The translations under genes were made by a program, and so were the position numbers. Source: JBFXAN01 sp050184225 (lineage in GTDB: Bacteria; Chloroflexota; Dehalococcoidia; CAUJGQ01). From it: a stretch of 36,507 nt of DNA. The stretch's first letter is position 1. Each line of letters starts with the position of its first letter. Shown here in pieces: positions 1-7,866 of the stretch. The stretch lies in assembly GCA_050184225.1 (NCBI GenBank), contig JBFXAN010000055.1:1-36507 (forward strand), given 5' to 3'. A model generated the notes under the pieces. That model had not been told where the DNA came from. It did no database searches and saw only the letters and a program-made list of their open reading frames with translations.

Positions 1-39
1 CCAGCTTTATCTCTCACAATAGCCAGACCATTGGGCAGG

Positions 40-113
40 CACGAACTGGCGAGCCACGGTTGAGTGAGGCTCCCCTCTCCGCGTGTCAGCGGGGGGAGGG
101 GCCGGGGGAGGGG
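40..113. repeat. Dispersed GC-rich palindromic repeat, copy 1
   Basis: The segment begins CACGAACTGG, passes through CCACGGT and AGGC, and ends in a C-run/G-run palindrome (CCCCTC ... GAGGGG). The same order of blocks (CACGAACTG, CCACGGT, AGGC, then a C-rich/G-rich hairpin) recurs at 1647-1726, so these are two diverged copies of one intergenic repeat. Nothing in it looks coding. Bases 1-39 show no recognisable feature. Confidence 0.6.
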
Positions 114-189
114 AATCACGTCTTTCGCAGCTATACTACGCTCGTCCCGCCGCAGCCGCATCGGGTATTAGTTGGGGAGGCAGAGTGCT

Positions 190-774
190 ATGGTCCCAGA
201 AGTTCAAACCGTCGTCAGTCAGATCGAGGGAGAGCGGGGCCGCTTCGAACGATTCTGCACCTCGCTCACGGACGAGGAACTGCGGCGGGAGGTGCCGGAA
301 AGCACCTGGCAGGTGAAGGACTTCATCAGCCATCTGGCGACGATCGACGGTCCCGTCGCCGGTTGGTTCGTTGCGATTCAGTCCGGCAACGCCGGCGGAC
401 CGGCTGGCCGGACTGGCGAGGCATGGAACGTCGATCGCTACAACGATGGCGCTGTAGCGAAGCGGCGGGATCGCAGCGTCGAGGAGATCCTGGCGGAGGC
501 GCGGGCCGAACGCGCGGCGATGATCGAGGTGCTCGGCCGCTTCAGCGAGGAGCAGGTGAGCGGCACGATCCGCTTCGGCGGCGACTCGAAGCGGCCGCCG
601 AGCGATCTGCAGCTGCTCCGTTACCTCCAGGGGTGGGCGCGACACGACATCATCCACATCGCCGACATGCTCAAGGCGCTGCCGGAACGGCGCAACGACG
701 CCGTCATCACCGAATGGCTGGCGGAGCCGGGCGTCGAGGAGTTGATCGGGTTCTACCAGCGGGCGATGCGCTGA
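190..774 (+). CDS. DinB-like putative metal-dependent enzyme
   Basis: This 194-residue protein has the features of the DinB/YfiT-like four-helix-bundle superfamily, whose members bind a metal through three histidines and include thiol-dependent S-transferases and maleylpyruvate isomerase-like proteins. Candidate ligands are H48 (in the W-x-x-x-D-x-x-x-H block near residues 40-48) and H152 and H156 (H-x-x-x-H). The ATG at 190 is preferred because GGGGAGG lies 9 bases upstream; an in-frame TTG at 172 is less likely. The SDR gene begins 13 bases downstream, so the two probably form one transcript. The substrate cannot be told from sequence. Confidence 0.8.
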   Translation: MVPEVQTVVSQIEGERGRFERFCTSLTDEELRREVPESTWQVKDFISHLATIDGPVAGWFVAIQSGNAGGPAGRTGEAWNVDRYNDGAVAKRRDRSVEEILAEARAERAAMIEVLGRFSEEQVSGTIRFGGDSKRPPSDLQLLRYLQGWARHDIIHIADMLKALPERRNDAVITEWLAEPGVEELIGFYQRAMR

Positions 775-787
775 ATGAGAGGTTGAG

Positions 788-1576
788 ATGGGACTGCTCG
801 ACGGCAAAGTTGCCCTGATCACCGGCGGCGCCAGCGGCATCGGCCGCGCCTGCGCCCTGCGCTTCGCCGCCGAGGGCGCATCCGTGGCGATCGGCGACCT
901 GCAGGCGGAGCGGATGGCCGAGTTGGCCGCCGAGATCGGCGCCGAGCGGGTGCTGGCACTCCCCACCGATGTCACCGACGAAACACAGGTGTCGGCACTC
1001 GTCGACCAGACGGCGGAACGCTTCGGTGGGGTCGACATCGGCCTCTTGGCGGCGGGCATCGGCGGCGTCGGACCGGTGCATCTGCTCGATTCGGCCGTCT
1101 TCGACCGCGTGATCAAGCTCAACGTCTACGGCGTCTTCTACGCGCTGAAGCACACCGCCCGCCGAATGGTGGAGCAGGGGCGCGGCGGCTCGCTGATCGC
1201 GATCGCGAGCCTCAACGCCCGCCAGGCAGCGGAGGGCTTCACCGCCTACAGCACGAGCAAAGCGGCCGTATCGATGATGATCCAGAACGCCGCCCTCGAC
1301 CTCGGCCGCTACCAGATCCGCGCCAACGCGATCGGCCCCGGCCTCGTCGAAACACCGCTCTCCGCGGGACTCTGGCAGACCGACGCCATCCGCGAGGCGT
1401 TCATAGCCGAGACACCTATGGGTCGCTATGCCCAGCCTGAAGAGGTCGCCGCCCTATCCCTCTACCTCGCCTCCGATGCCAGCAGCTTCATGACCGGCCA
1501 GACGCTCTACCTCGATGGCGGCCAGAGCCTGAAGAAGTACCCGGAGATGTTCGCGCTGATGGGGCAGCAGACCTAA
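788..1576 (+). CDS. SDR family NAD(P)-dependent oxidoreductase
   Basis: A classical short-chain dehydrogenase/reductase of 262 residues. The Rossmann glycine motif TGGASGIG is at residues 12-19. An Asp at about 37 at the end of strand beta-2 favours NAD over NADP. The structural NAG motif appears as LAAG at 87-90. The tetrad is N112, S141, Y154 and K158 (Y-S-T-S-K). The C-terminal part (GQTLYLDGG) is typical of the FabG-like group. The ATG is preceded by GAGAGGTTGAG. The stop codon lies inside the first arm of the inverted repeat at 1573-1726. The substrate is unknown; family members oxidise or reduce secondary alcohols and ketones. Confidence 0.93.
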   Translation: MGLLDGKVALITGGASGIGRACALRFAAEGASVAIGDLQAERMAELAAEIGAERVLALPTDVTDETQVSALVDQTAERFGGVDIGLLAAGIGGVGPVHLLDSAVFDRVIKLNVYGVFYALKHTARRMVEQGRGGSLIAIASLNARQAAEGFTAYSTSKAAVSMMIQNAALDLGRYQIRANAIGPGLVETPLSAGLWQTDAIREAFIAETPMGRYAQPEEVAALSLYLASDASSFMTGQTLYLDGGQSLKKYPEMFALMGQQT

Positions 1577-1726
1577 CCCCCCGGCCCCCTTCCCTCGCAG
1601 GGAAGGGGGAGTCCTGTCGTGCGTCGGCGAGTCCAGTCAGCCATACCACGAACTGACGTGATACTGGCAAACCACGGTAGAATTAGGCACCCCCTTCCCT
1701 GCGAGGGAAGGGGGTCGGGGGGTTAG
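1573..1726. repeat. 37-bp inverted repeat pair with nested hairpins
   Basis: Arm 1 (1573-1609) and arm 2 (1690-1726) are reverse complements at 36 of 37 positions by eye. Each arm contains its own perfect 11-bp hairpin (CCCCCTTCCCT / AGGGAAGGGGG around a CGC loop). The 80 bases between them contain the CACGAACTG (1647-1655) and CCACGGT (1672-1678) blocks shared with the repeat at 40-113. Arm 1 includes the SDR stop codon and arm 2 ends two bases before the TTG start of the next gene. The arrangement resembles paired REP/BIME elements and could also act as a terminator. Confidence 0.85.
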
Positions 1727-1728
1727 GT

Positions 1729-4059
1729 TTGGCTACTCCATTTCTCCACGCACGCTGGTTCGGCACGCCGGTCAAGCGACGCGAAGACCCGAAGTTGATC
1801 ACCGGCAACGGCACATTCATCGACGACATCGCGCTGCCCGGCATGCTCCACATGGCCTTCGTCCGGTCACCCCACGCGCACGCCCGCATCCTCGGCGTCG
1901 ATCCTTCGGCGGCGCTGGCGATGCCCGGTGTCGTCGCCACGGTCACGGGAGAGGAAGCGACGGAGTTCGTTCCCGCGTTTCCGCCAAACCGTGGCTACCG
2001 GCAGCCGCCGCGCTTCGTGCTCGCGCGGGAGCGGGTTCGCAAGGTCGGCGAACAGATCGCGGCGGTGCTCGCGGACGACCGCTATCTCGCGGTCGATGCC
2101 GCCGAAGTCGTGACCGTCGAGTACGAGGAGTTGCCGGTGGTGGTCGACCCGGAGGCGGCGCTGGCATCCGGGGCGCCGCAGCTCTGGGATGACTTTCCCG
2201 GCAACGCGATCGTGCTGGAGCAGCCCTTCGGCGAGGGCGATGTCGATGCTGCCTTCGCCGGTGCGGATGTCGTCATCTCGCAGCGCATGACCTCGGCCCG
2301 CCTCGCGCCGGCGGCGATTGAGACGCGCGGCGTCGTCGCCTCCTTCGAACCGTGGTCGAATCACCTGACGGTCTGGAGCACGACCCAATCAGCACATCGG
2401 CTGCGGGCCACCCTGGCGACGATGACCGGACTGCCGGAGGGGCAGATCCGCGTGATCGCGCCGGAGATGGGCGGCGGCTTCGGCATCAAGGGCAACGTCT
2501 ACGGCGAAGAGGTGCTCGCCTGCTTCATGGCGATGCGGCTGGGCCGTCCCGTGAAATGGATCGAGACCCGGGCGGAGTCCTTCGCCTCCACCGGACACGG
2601 CCGCGGTCAGGTCGGCTACTTCGATCTCGCCGCCAAACGCGACGGCACCCTGCTCGGCCTCAAGCTGCATGTGATCGCCGACCTCGGCCACACCTGCGAC
2701 CTGAGCACCGCCGGCCTGCTCGGCAACACCGTCCGGCTGGTGAACAACGTCTACCGCCTGCCGGCCGCCCACGTCATGCTCACCGAGGCGATCACGAACA
2801 AGACGCCGACCGCCGCGTACCGCGGCGCCGGTCGGCCCGAGGCCGTCTACTTCATGGAGCGGATGATCGACCTGCTCGCCCGCGAGCTTGAGATGGACCC
2901 GGTCGCGATCCGCCGCAAGAACTTCATCCCCGCCGACGCCTTCCCCTACCGCACCGTCACCGGCATGACCTACGACAGCGGCGACTACGACATGGCGCTG
3001 ACGGCGCTGCTCGAACAGTGCGACTACGAGGCCCTGGTGCGGCAGCGCGACGCGGCGCGGGCGGAGGGGCGGCTCGTCGGCATCGGCCTCTCCTGCTACG
3101 TCGAGAGCTGCGGTCCGCCCGCCCCGCGCGACGGCGGCGGTGACATGGCCTGGGAGTACGGCGCGGTGCGCGTCAACCGCAGCGGCGCCGTCGAGGTACT
3201 CTGCGGCGTCTCTGCCCACGGCCAGGGACACGAAACGACCTTCTCGCAGCTCACAGCCGAGGTGCTCGGTGTCGATCCCCAGACGGTGACGGTGCGCGGA
3301 CGCGACACTGCCGTCGTCTCGCAGGGGGTCGGCACCTTCGGCAGCCGCAGCATGGTGATGGGCGGCTCCGCTGTCTATCAGGCGCTACGCACGATCGAGG
3401 CGAAGATGCGCCGGATCGCCGCCTCACAGCTCGACGCGGCCGAAGAAGACCTCCGCTTCTCCGACGGCCGGATCGAGCCGGTCGATGCGCCCAGCCGCGG
3501 CCTCACCTTCGCCGAGGTTGCCGCCCGCGCCTACTTCGCCCCGCTGCCCGAGGAGGAGCCGGGACTCGAGGCGCAGACCTTCTACGCCTCCCAGGGCATG
3601 ACCTTCCCCTTCGGCGCCTACCTCTGCATGGTCGAAATCGACCGCGAAACCGGCGCGATCCAGATGCTTCGCTTCGATGGCATCGACGACTGCGGTCCCG
3701 TGATCAACCCCCTGATCGTCGCCGGCCAGGTCCACGGCGGCATCGCCCAGGGCGTCGGCCAGGCGCTGCTGGAGGAAGTCGTCTACGACGAAGGCGGCCA
3801 GCTGATCAGCGGCACCTTCATGGACTACGCGATCCCCCAGGCGGAGACGATGCCACCGATGCGCATCGGCCACACGGTCACGCCCTCGCCGAACACGCCG
3901 ATGGGCCTCAAAGGTGTGGGCGAAGCGGGCACGATCGGCAGCGTCCCCGCGATCGCCAACGCCGTGATCGACGCCCTCGCCCCGCTCGGCATCCGCCACC
4001 TCGACCTGCCCCTCACCCCGCTCAAGGTCTGGCAGGCGATCCAGGACGCGAGTGCGTAA
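1729..4059 (+). CDS. Form II CoxL-like molybdopterin-binding large subunit (xanthine dehydrogenase family)
   Basis: A 776-residue large subunit of the molybdenum hydroxylase family. An aldehyde oxidase a/b-hammerhead domain occupies roughly residues 15-130 and the molybdopterin-cytosine-dinucleotide binding region follows. MGGGFG is at 247-252, and A-Y-R-G-A-G-R at 363-369 is the signature of form II CoxL rather than the A-Y-R-C-S-F-R of true CO dehydrogenase. The catalytic base is E732 in GVGEAG. The expected FAD (CoxM-like) and 2Fe-2S (CoxS-like) partners are not next to it. The TTG at 1729 is the only start codon near the conserved N-terminus, with a G-run upstream provided by the repeat. 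The substrate is probably an aldehyde or N-heterocycle; CO oxidation is unlikely. Confidence 0.92.
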   Translation: MATPFLHARWFGTPVKRREDPKLITGNGTFIDDIALPGMLHMAFVRSPHAHARILGVDPSAALAMPGVVATVTGEEATEFVPAFPPNRGYRQPPRFVLARERVRKVGEQIAAVLADDRYLAVDAAEVVTVEYEELPVVVDPEAALASGAPQLWDDFPGNAIVLEQPFGEGDVDAAFAGADVVISQRMTSARLAPAAIETRGVVASFEPWSNHLTVWSTTQSAHRLRATLATMTGLPEGQIRVIAPEMGGGFGIKGNVYGEEVLACFMAMRLGRPVKWIETRAESFASTGHGRGQVGYFDLAAKRDGTLLGLKLHVIADLGHTCDLSTAGLLGNTVRLVNNVYRLPAAHVMLTEAITNKTPTAAYRGAGRPEAVYFMERMIDLLARELEMDPVAIRRKNFIPADAFPYRTVTGMTYDSGDYDMALTALLEQCDYEALVRQRDAARAEGRLVGIGLSCYVESCGPPAPRDGGGDMAWEYGAVRVNRSGAVEVLCGVSAHGQGHETTFSQLTAEVLGVDPQTVTVRGRDTAVVSQGVGTFGSRSMVMGGSAVYQALRTIEAKMRRIAASQLDAAEEDLRFSDGRIEPVDAPSRGLTFAEVAARAYFAPLPEEEPGLEAQTFYASQGMTFPFGAYLCMVEIDRETGAIQMLRFDGIDDCGPVINPLIVAGQVHGGIAQGVGQALLEEVVYDEGGQLISGTFMDYAIPQAETMPPMRIGHTVTPSPNTPMGLKGVGEAGTIGSVPAIANAVIDALAPLGIRHLDLPLTPLKVWQAIQDASA

Positions 4060-4139
4060 TATGACGTTGGATTCGAAGGTGGCCGGCGCGTTGATACGCT
4101 TGGGAGGAAGCCGCGCGTGAAGGTCGGAGGGAGTGTGCG

Positions 4140-4694
4140 ATGCGGGTCACCGAAGAGAAGTTCAAACGCATATCGCTCGCAGAACCAAATCAGTGGGAAC
4201 TTCATGCCGGACGCCCGCGCCGGAAGCCACTTATGATATTCGCGCACAACGAAGTGGCGTGGATGATCGGTGTGGCGTTGTGGGATCAACTCGGCGTCGA
4301 AGCGTATGTCATCCGGGTCGACGCCGGTCTTGTCCGGCGATCGGAGTCCACGTACTACATTCCCGACGTGATGGTCATCCCCCGCGGCGAGGCCCGGCGA
4401 CTCTTCCCAGATCCGAACACCTGGGAGGTCTATCCCGACCCGCTGCCGCTGGTGGTCGAGATCTGGTCGCCCTCAACCGGCCGCTACGATGTGACGGATA
4501 AACTCGGTGAGTACCAACGACGCGGCGACCACGAGATCTGGTTTCTCCATCCGGTCGAACGCACACTCACCACATGGCGGCGTCAATCGGACGGCAGCCA
4601 CGTCGAGCAGATCTATCGTGGCGGCACAGTTGAGCCGGCATCGCTCTCGAATGTTCGGATCAATCTCGACGACATCTTCCGCCGGCTCGAGTGA
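4140..4694 (+). CDS. Uma2 family putative endonuclease (DUF820)
   Basis: A 184-residue protein of the Uma2/DUF820 family, which adopts a PD-(D/E)XK nuclease fold. The candidate active-site residues are the Asp in Y-I-P-D-V (about 79), the Glu in L-V-V-E-I-W-S (about 107) and the Lys in D-K-L-G-E-Y (about 120). The family is greatly expanded in Cyanobacteria and Chloroflexota and its biological role is unknown. The ATG follows GGAGGGAG. Its stop overlaps the start of the DUF402 gene (TGATG), so the two are translationally coupled. A second, divergent Uma2 protein lies at 21609. Confidence 0.88.
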   Translation: MRVTEEKFKRISLAEPNQWELHAGRPRRKPLMIFAHNEVAWMIGVALWDQLGVEAYVIRVDAGLVRRSESTYYIPDVMVIPRGEARRLFPDPNTWEVYPDPLPLVVEIWSPSTGRYDVTDKLGEYQRRGDHEIWFLHPVERTLTTWRRQSDGSHVEQIYRGGTVEPASLSNVRINLDDIFRRLE

Positions 4695-5356
4695 TGCGCG
4701 GCAGCGACAGCGGACCATGGACGCCGAGCACAGTCATCGTGCAGGAGGAGCACTGGCGGCAGAAGCTGGTCACGGTGCGGCCGATGACCGTGGTCGAGGA
4801 TACGCCGGCCGTGCTCGCGCTCTACACACCGGCCGGCGCCGCCTTTCAGCTCGGAAGGTGGGAGACTCCCAACCGCAGTCACCTCTCGGTTGAAGATCGC
4901 CTGCGCGTCTATATGTCCGACGAGCCGCCGGTGCTCGAGCAACGAACCTCTCGCTATCACGTCCTCACGCTGAACGTGCCGGGCGCGTGGCACTCCTTCA
5001 AACTCTTCTGGGATCGCAACTGGACCCTGCTCAACTGGTACGTCAACCTCGAAGCGCCGTTTCTCCGCCACGAACGCGGCATCATCCATCGCGACCTGTT
5101 CCTCGACATCGTTGTGACGCCGGCGTTCGACTGGACATGGAAGGCTGAAGAGGAGTTCGACGCCGTCTGCGCCGCCGGCGGACTGAGCGAGGCTGACTGT
5201 ATGCTCGTCAAGGACGAGGCATTGCGGCTGGTCGATCGGATCGAAAATCGGCGCTGGCCCTTCGACACGCCGTGGCCCGACTGGCGTCCGGATCCGGCCT
5301 GGCCCGCGCCGCTGCTGCCCCACGATTGGCAACCACACCTGGCACCGGAGGAATAG
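4694..5356 (+). CDS. DUF402 domain-containing protein
   Basis: A 220-residue protein. Its central part (from about residue 110, N-W-Y-V-N-L, through D-L-F-L-D-I-V-V and the acidic E-E-E-F-D stretch) matches the DUF402 fold, a small beta-barrel seen in the FomD phosphohydrolase and nucleoside di/triphosphatase-like proteins. Family members use clustered Asp/Glu residues to bind divalent metals and hydrolyse phosphoanhydrides. Here D137, E152 and nearby acids are plausible ligands, but this is inference. The ATG at 4694 overlaps the preceding Uma2 stop; a GTG three bases upstream is the alternative. The FAH-family gene begins 4 bases after the stop, making an operon-like string. Confidence 0.8.
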   Translation: MRGSDSGPWTPSTVIVQEEHWRQKLVTVRPMTVVEDTPAVLALYTPAGAAFQLGRWETPNRSHLSVEDRLRVYMSDEPPVLEQRTSRYHVLTLNVPGAWHSFKLFWDRNWTLLNWYVNLEAPFLRHERGIIHRDLFLDIVVTPAFDWTWKAEEEFDAVCAAGGLSEADCMLVKDEALRLVDRIENRRWPFDTPWPDWRPDPAWPAPLLPHDWQPHLAPEE

Positions 5357-5360
5357 CCGC

Positions 5361-6260
5361 ATGACCTTCGCACTCGTCACATACGCGTCGGACCCGCCAA
5401 AGGTTGGTGTACACGTGGATGGCAGGATCGCCGATGCGACAGCCGCGCTGGCCCTGACACTGAGCGACCAACATAGCATGCTTGCCGTGCTCGAACGATG
5501 GGATGATGCGCTGCCGCCGCTGGAGCAGCTCGCCGACGCCCTGGCGAACGACCGCGTTGCATCGGTTCCGCTGAGCGACGTGCGTCTGCTCGCGCCGCTG
5601 CCGCGTCCGGTGAACCTCTATTGCGCCTTCGCCAACTACGTCGACCACATGCTCGAGATGGGCGGCACTCCCGCCGACAAGACCACCGAGGACCCGTTCC
5701 TCTTCCAAGCGCCCGTGACAGCGGTGACCGACCCCGACGCCCCGATCGTGATCCCGCCGGAGAACGGCGCCGTCGACTACGAGGGCGAACTGGCCGCAGT
5801 GATTGGCAGACCGGCGCGCGACCTATCGGTCGAGGATGCGCTCGCCTGCGTCGCGGGCTACACGATCGTCCACGACGTCAGCATCCGCCGCGGCGCCCGC
5901 CGCGGCGACAACGGCGGGCGGCCGGACTTCCTCGCCTCCAAGGGCCGCGCGACCTTCAAGCCGATGGGACCGTGGATCATACCCGCCACGTTCATCCCCG
6001 ACCCGCAGTCCCTCACCCTGCGCACCTGGGTCAGCGGCGTGCTCAAGCAAGACTCGAACACGGCCCAGATGATCTTCACCACCGCCGAACAGATCGCCCA
6101 CGTCTCCCGCCTCACCGGCGTCGTCCCCGGCGACCTCTTCGCCACCGGCACCCCCGCCGGCGTCGGCATGCCCCGTGGCGACTTCCTCAAGCCGGGCGAC
6201 ACCGTCGAGATCGAAATCGAACGCATCGGCCGCCTGCGCAACCCGGTAGTGGCCGAATGA
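5361..6260 (+). CDS. Fumarylacetoacetate hydrolase family protein
   Basis: A 299-residue FAH-superfamily protein. Enzymes of this family cleave C-C bonds or isomerise or decarboxylate 2-oxo acids in aromatic catabolism. The metal site is visible: two Glu in D-Y-E-G-E-L near residues 135-137 and the Asp in H-D-V-S near 172. The characteristic C-terminal F-A-T-G-T-P-A-G-V-G block is present, as is the N-P-V ending. An N-terminal domain of about 75 residues precedes the catalytic domain, as in YcgM-like and hydroxyhepta-dienedioate isomerase-like members. It ends 6 bases before a hairpin that separates it from the opposite-strand toxin-like gene. The exact substrate is not predictable. Confidence 0.9.
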   Translation: MTFALVTYASDPPKVGVHVDGRIADATAALALTLSDQHSMLAVLERWDDALPPLEQLADALANDRVASVPLSDVRLLAPLPRPVNLYCAFANYVDHMLEMGGTPADKTTEDPFLFQAPVTAVTDPDAPIVIPPENGAVDYEGELAAVIGRPARDLSVEDALACVAGYTIVHDVSIRRGARRGDNGGRPDFLASKGRATFKPMGPWIIPATFIPDPQSLTLRTWVSGVLKQDSNTAQMIFTTAEQIAHVSRLTGVVPGDLFATGTPAGVGMPRGDFLKPGDTVEIEIERIGRLRNPVVAE

Positions 6261-6266
6261 ACGGCG

Positions 6267-6280
6267 CGTCCCGTGGGACG
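6267..6280. terminator. Hairpin between convergent genes
   Basis: The palindrome CGTCCCGTGGGACG can form a 5-bp stem with a CGTG loop. It sits in the 36-base gap between the FAH-family stop and the stop of the opposite-strand toxin-like gene. There is no clear T-run on either side, so a terminator role is inferred from position only. Confidence 0.4.
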
Positions 6281-6296
6281 GTGTGGCGTGGAGATG

Positions 6297-6551
6297 CTAC
6301 GGTCCTTCCTTACGCGCGATTGACAGAACAAGAATCGTAGCGGCGTCCGGCAGTCCGTAGATGATCTGCCACTCGCCATCATCCAGGAGTCGAAGCATCA
6401 GCGGCGGTTGTGGGTACCAGAATCGGAGGCGGTTATCGACATCGGCGTTCTGCTCAAGCAGAAGGACCAGATAGGTAACATCCGCCTGGTCCTTCTCGTT
6501 GAGCGCGTCGAAGTATCTCCGCGCCGGATCGCTGTATCTCGCTTCGCGCAT
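6297..6551 (-). CDS. RelE/ParE-like putative toxin
   Basis: An 84-residue protein starting M-R-E-A-R-Y-S-D-P. Size and layout fit the RelE/ParE superfamily: two N-terminal helices, then a beta-sheet half with L-R-L-L-D-D-G-E-W-Q-I-I-Y-G-L-P, resembling the family's 'R-x-L-x-x-G-x-x-R-x-x-Y' strand pattern, and a final hydrophobic strand ending S-I-A-R-K-E. RelE members cut mRNA on the ribosome and ParE members poison gyrase; which applies cannot be said. Its ATG lies one base after the stop of the upstream 60-residue gene and it lacks its own good ribosome site, which points to coupling. The match is weak and needs a profile search. Confidence 0.55.
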   Translation of the reverse strand: MREARYSDPARRYFDALNEKDQADVTYLVLLLEQNADVDNRLRFWYPQPPLMLRLLDDGEWQIIYGLPDAATILVLSIARKEGP

Positions 6552-6552
6552 T

Positions 6553-6735
6553 CTATGTACTGCGCTCGCGCTGCTGGCGAAGGACCTCACGCAGTGGTGT
6601 TCCAAGGTTGCCATGTTCGAGCAACGTCAGCGCCTCATCCAGCTGCCGTTGAAGCTCCGCATTGTTGCGAGCGGATGCGACGACTTCATCGGGATTCCGT
6701 GAATCCACTGGCCGACGGTGTGCGTTACCATCCAT
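6553..6735 (-). CDS. Small putative antitoxin partner
   Basis: A 60-residue, highly charged, helix-prone protein. The segment from about residue 17 to the end (N-P-D-E-V-V-A-S-A-R ... L-R-E-V-L) could form one or two amphipathic helices, as the toxin-wrapping half of an antitoxin would. No classical DNA-binding fold is evident. The ATG has a good GAAGGGGA site 6 bases upstream, unlike the downstream gene. The order (small acidic/charged gene first, toxin-like gene second, one-base gap) is the usual one for type II toxin-antitoxin pairs. The call rests mainly on arrangement. It is too diverged for me to assign to a family. Confidence 0.45.
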   Translation of the reverse strand: MDGNAHRRPVDSRNPDEVVASARNNAELQRQLDEALTLLEHGNLGTPLREVLRQQRERST

Positions 6736-6906
6736 GATCGTTCCCCTTCACTCACAGGATAGTCCAAGGTGCCGCGCGCCGAACAGCGTGACGCACGATG
6801 TACGTGCAAGCGGGGTGTTCGGCGGGGATCGCCGCATCGTGTGTACCATGTGGTGTGATCCTGGGAGTCGAATCAGCGTGCGAGGCGGAAGGGTAAACCC
6901 GGCGGA

Positions 6907-7866
6907 ATGAACACACTCACGATGCACCGGCCGAAGGCGCTACGCCCCGGCGACACGATCGCCGTCGTCGCGCCGAGTTCGCCTGCCAGTCCGAAGCGAC
7001 TCGCCTACGGTGTCGATCTGCTGCGCTCCTGGGGCTTCGACGTGCGCGTGATGCCCTCCTGTGAAACCGGGCGTGGCTATCTCGCCGGCGAGAGCGCGGA
7101 GCAGGTGGCGGCAGAACTATCGACGTGCTTCGCCGACCCCACCATCGACGGCATTCTCTGCGCCCGGGGCGGCTACGGCACCATGCACCTACTCCCCTTC
7201 GTCGATTGGGACGCCGTCCGCGCGAACCCGAAGGTCTTCTGCGGCTACAGCGACATCACTGGCCTGCATCTTGCCATCCGGCGCGAGGCGAGCTTCGTCA
7301 CCTTCCACGGCTCGATGGTCCAGCGTCAGGGCGACGAGCCGGAGTTGCACCCCTGGTCGGCCGCCGGCCTGCGACACACGATCACCAGCACCGCCGCGCT
7401 TGGCGTCGTCTCTACACCCGGCGACGGTCCGGCAGTCACGACGCTCGTCCCCGGCATCGCCACCGGTCCCTTCGTCGGCGGCAACCTGACGCTGATCTGC
7501 TCGCTGATCGGCAGCCGCTGGCAGCTTGACGCGCGGGACTGCGTGCTGCTGCTGGAGGACACCGACGAAGCGCCGTACCGGGTCGACCGGATGCTGACCC
7601 AGCTTCGCCTCTCCGGCGCACTCGACGGCGTGCGCGGCATCGTCTTCGGTGATTCGCCCGCCTGTGAGGCGCCGCCGGAAGACACCCGCTCCTTCCCCCT
7701 GACCACCGTCATCGGCGAGCGGCTCGGCGGCCTCGGCGTGCCGCTGATCTACGGCTTCCCCTGCGGCCACTCCCCCTGGCGCGCGACCCTCCCCCTCGGC
7801 GTTCCCGTCACGCTCGATGCAGACGCGGGCACGCTCACCTTCCCGGAACCCGCCTGCATGCCATGA
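6907..7866 (+). CDS. LD-carboxypeptidase (peptidase family S66)
   Basis: A 319-residue S66 peptidase, the family of LdcA (which trims the terminal D-Ala from murein tetrapeptide during peptidoglycan recycling) and MccF (which cleaves microcin C-type conjugates). The catalytic triad is intact: S115 in G-Y-S-D, E217 in L-L-L-E-D-T and H288 in C-G-H-S. These lie almost exactly where they do in Pseudomonas LdcA. R-G-G-Y-G at 87-91 shapes the oxyanion region. No signal peptide is seen, consistent with a cytoplasmic enzyme. The stop overlaps the MFS start (ATGA), so the exporter is co-translated. The 171 bases upstream contain no other gene. Confidence 0.92.
   Translation: MNTLTMHRPKALRPGDTIAVVAPSSPASPKRLAYGVDLLRSWGFDVRVMPSCETGRGYLAGESAEQVAAELSTCFADPTIDGILCARGGYGTMHLLPFVDWDAVRANPKVFCGYSDITGLHLAIRREASFVTFHGSMVQRQGDEPELHPWSAAGLRHTITSTAALGVVSTPGDGPAVTTLVPGIATGPFVGGNLTLICSLIGSRWQLDARDCVLLLEDTDEAPYRVDRMLTQLRLSGALDGVRGIVFGDSPACEAPPEDTRSFPLTTVIGERLGGLGVPLIYGFPCGHSPWRATLPLGVPVTLDADAGTLTFPEPACMP

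Noticed and set aside
6408..6737. Plus-strand frame over the toxin-antitoxin-like pair
   Set aside because: Its product has no family pattern, while the minus-strand pair has a ribosome site, proper spacing and a toxin-like fold pattern.
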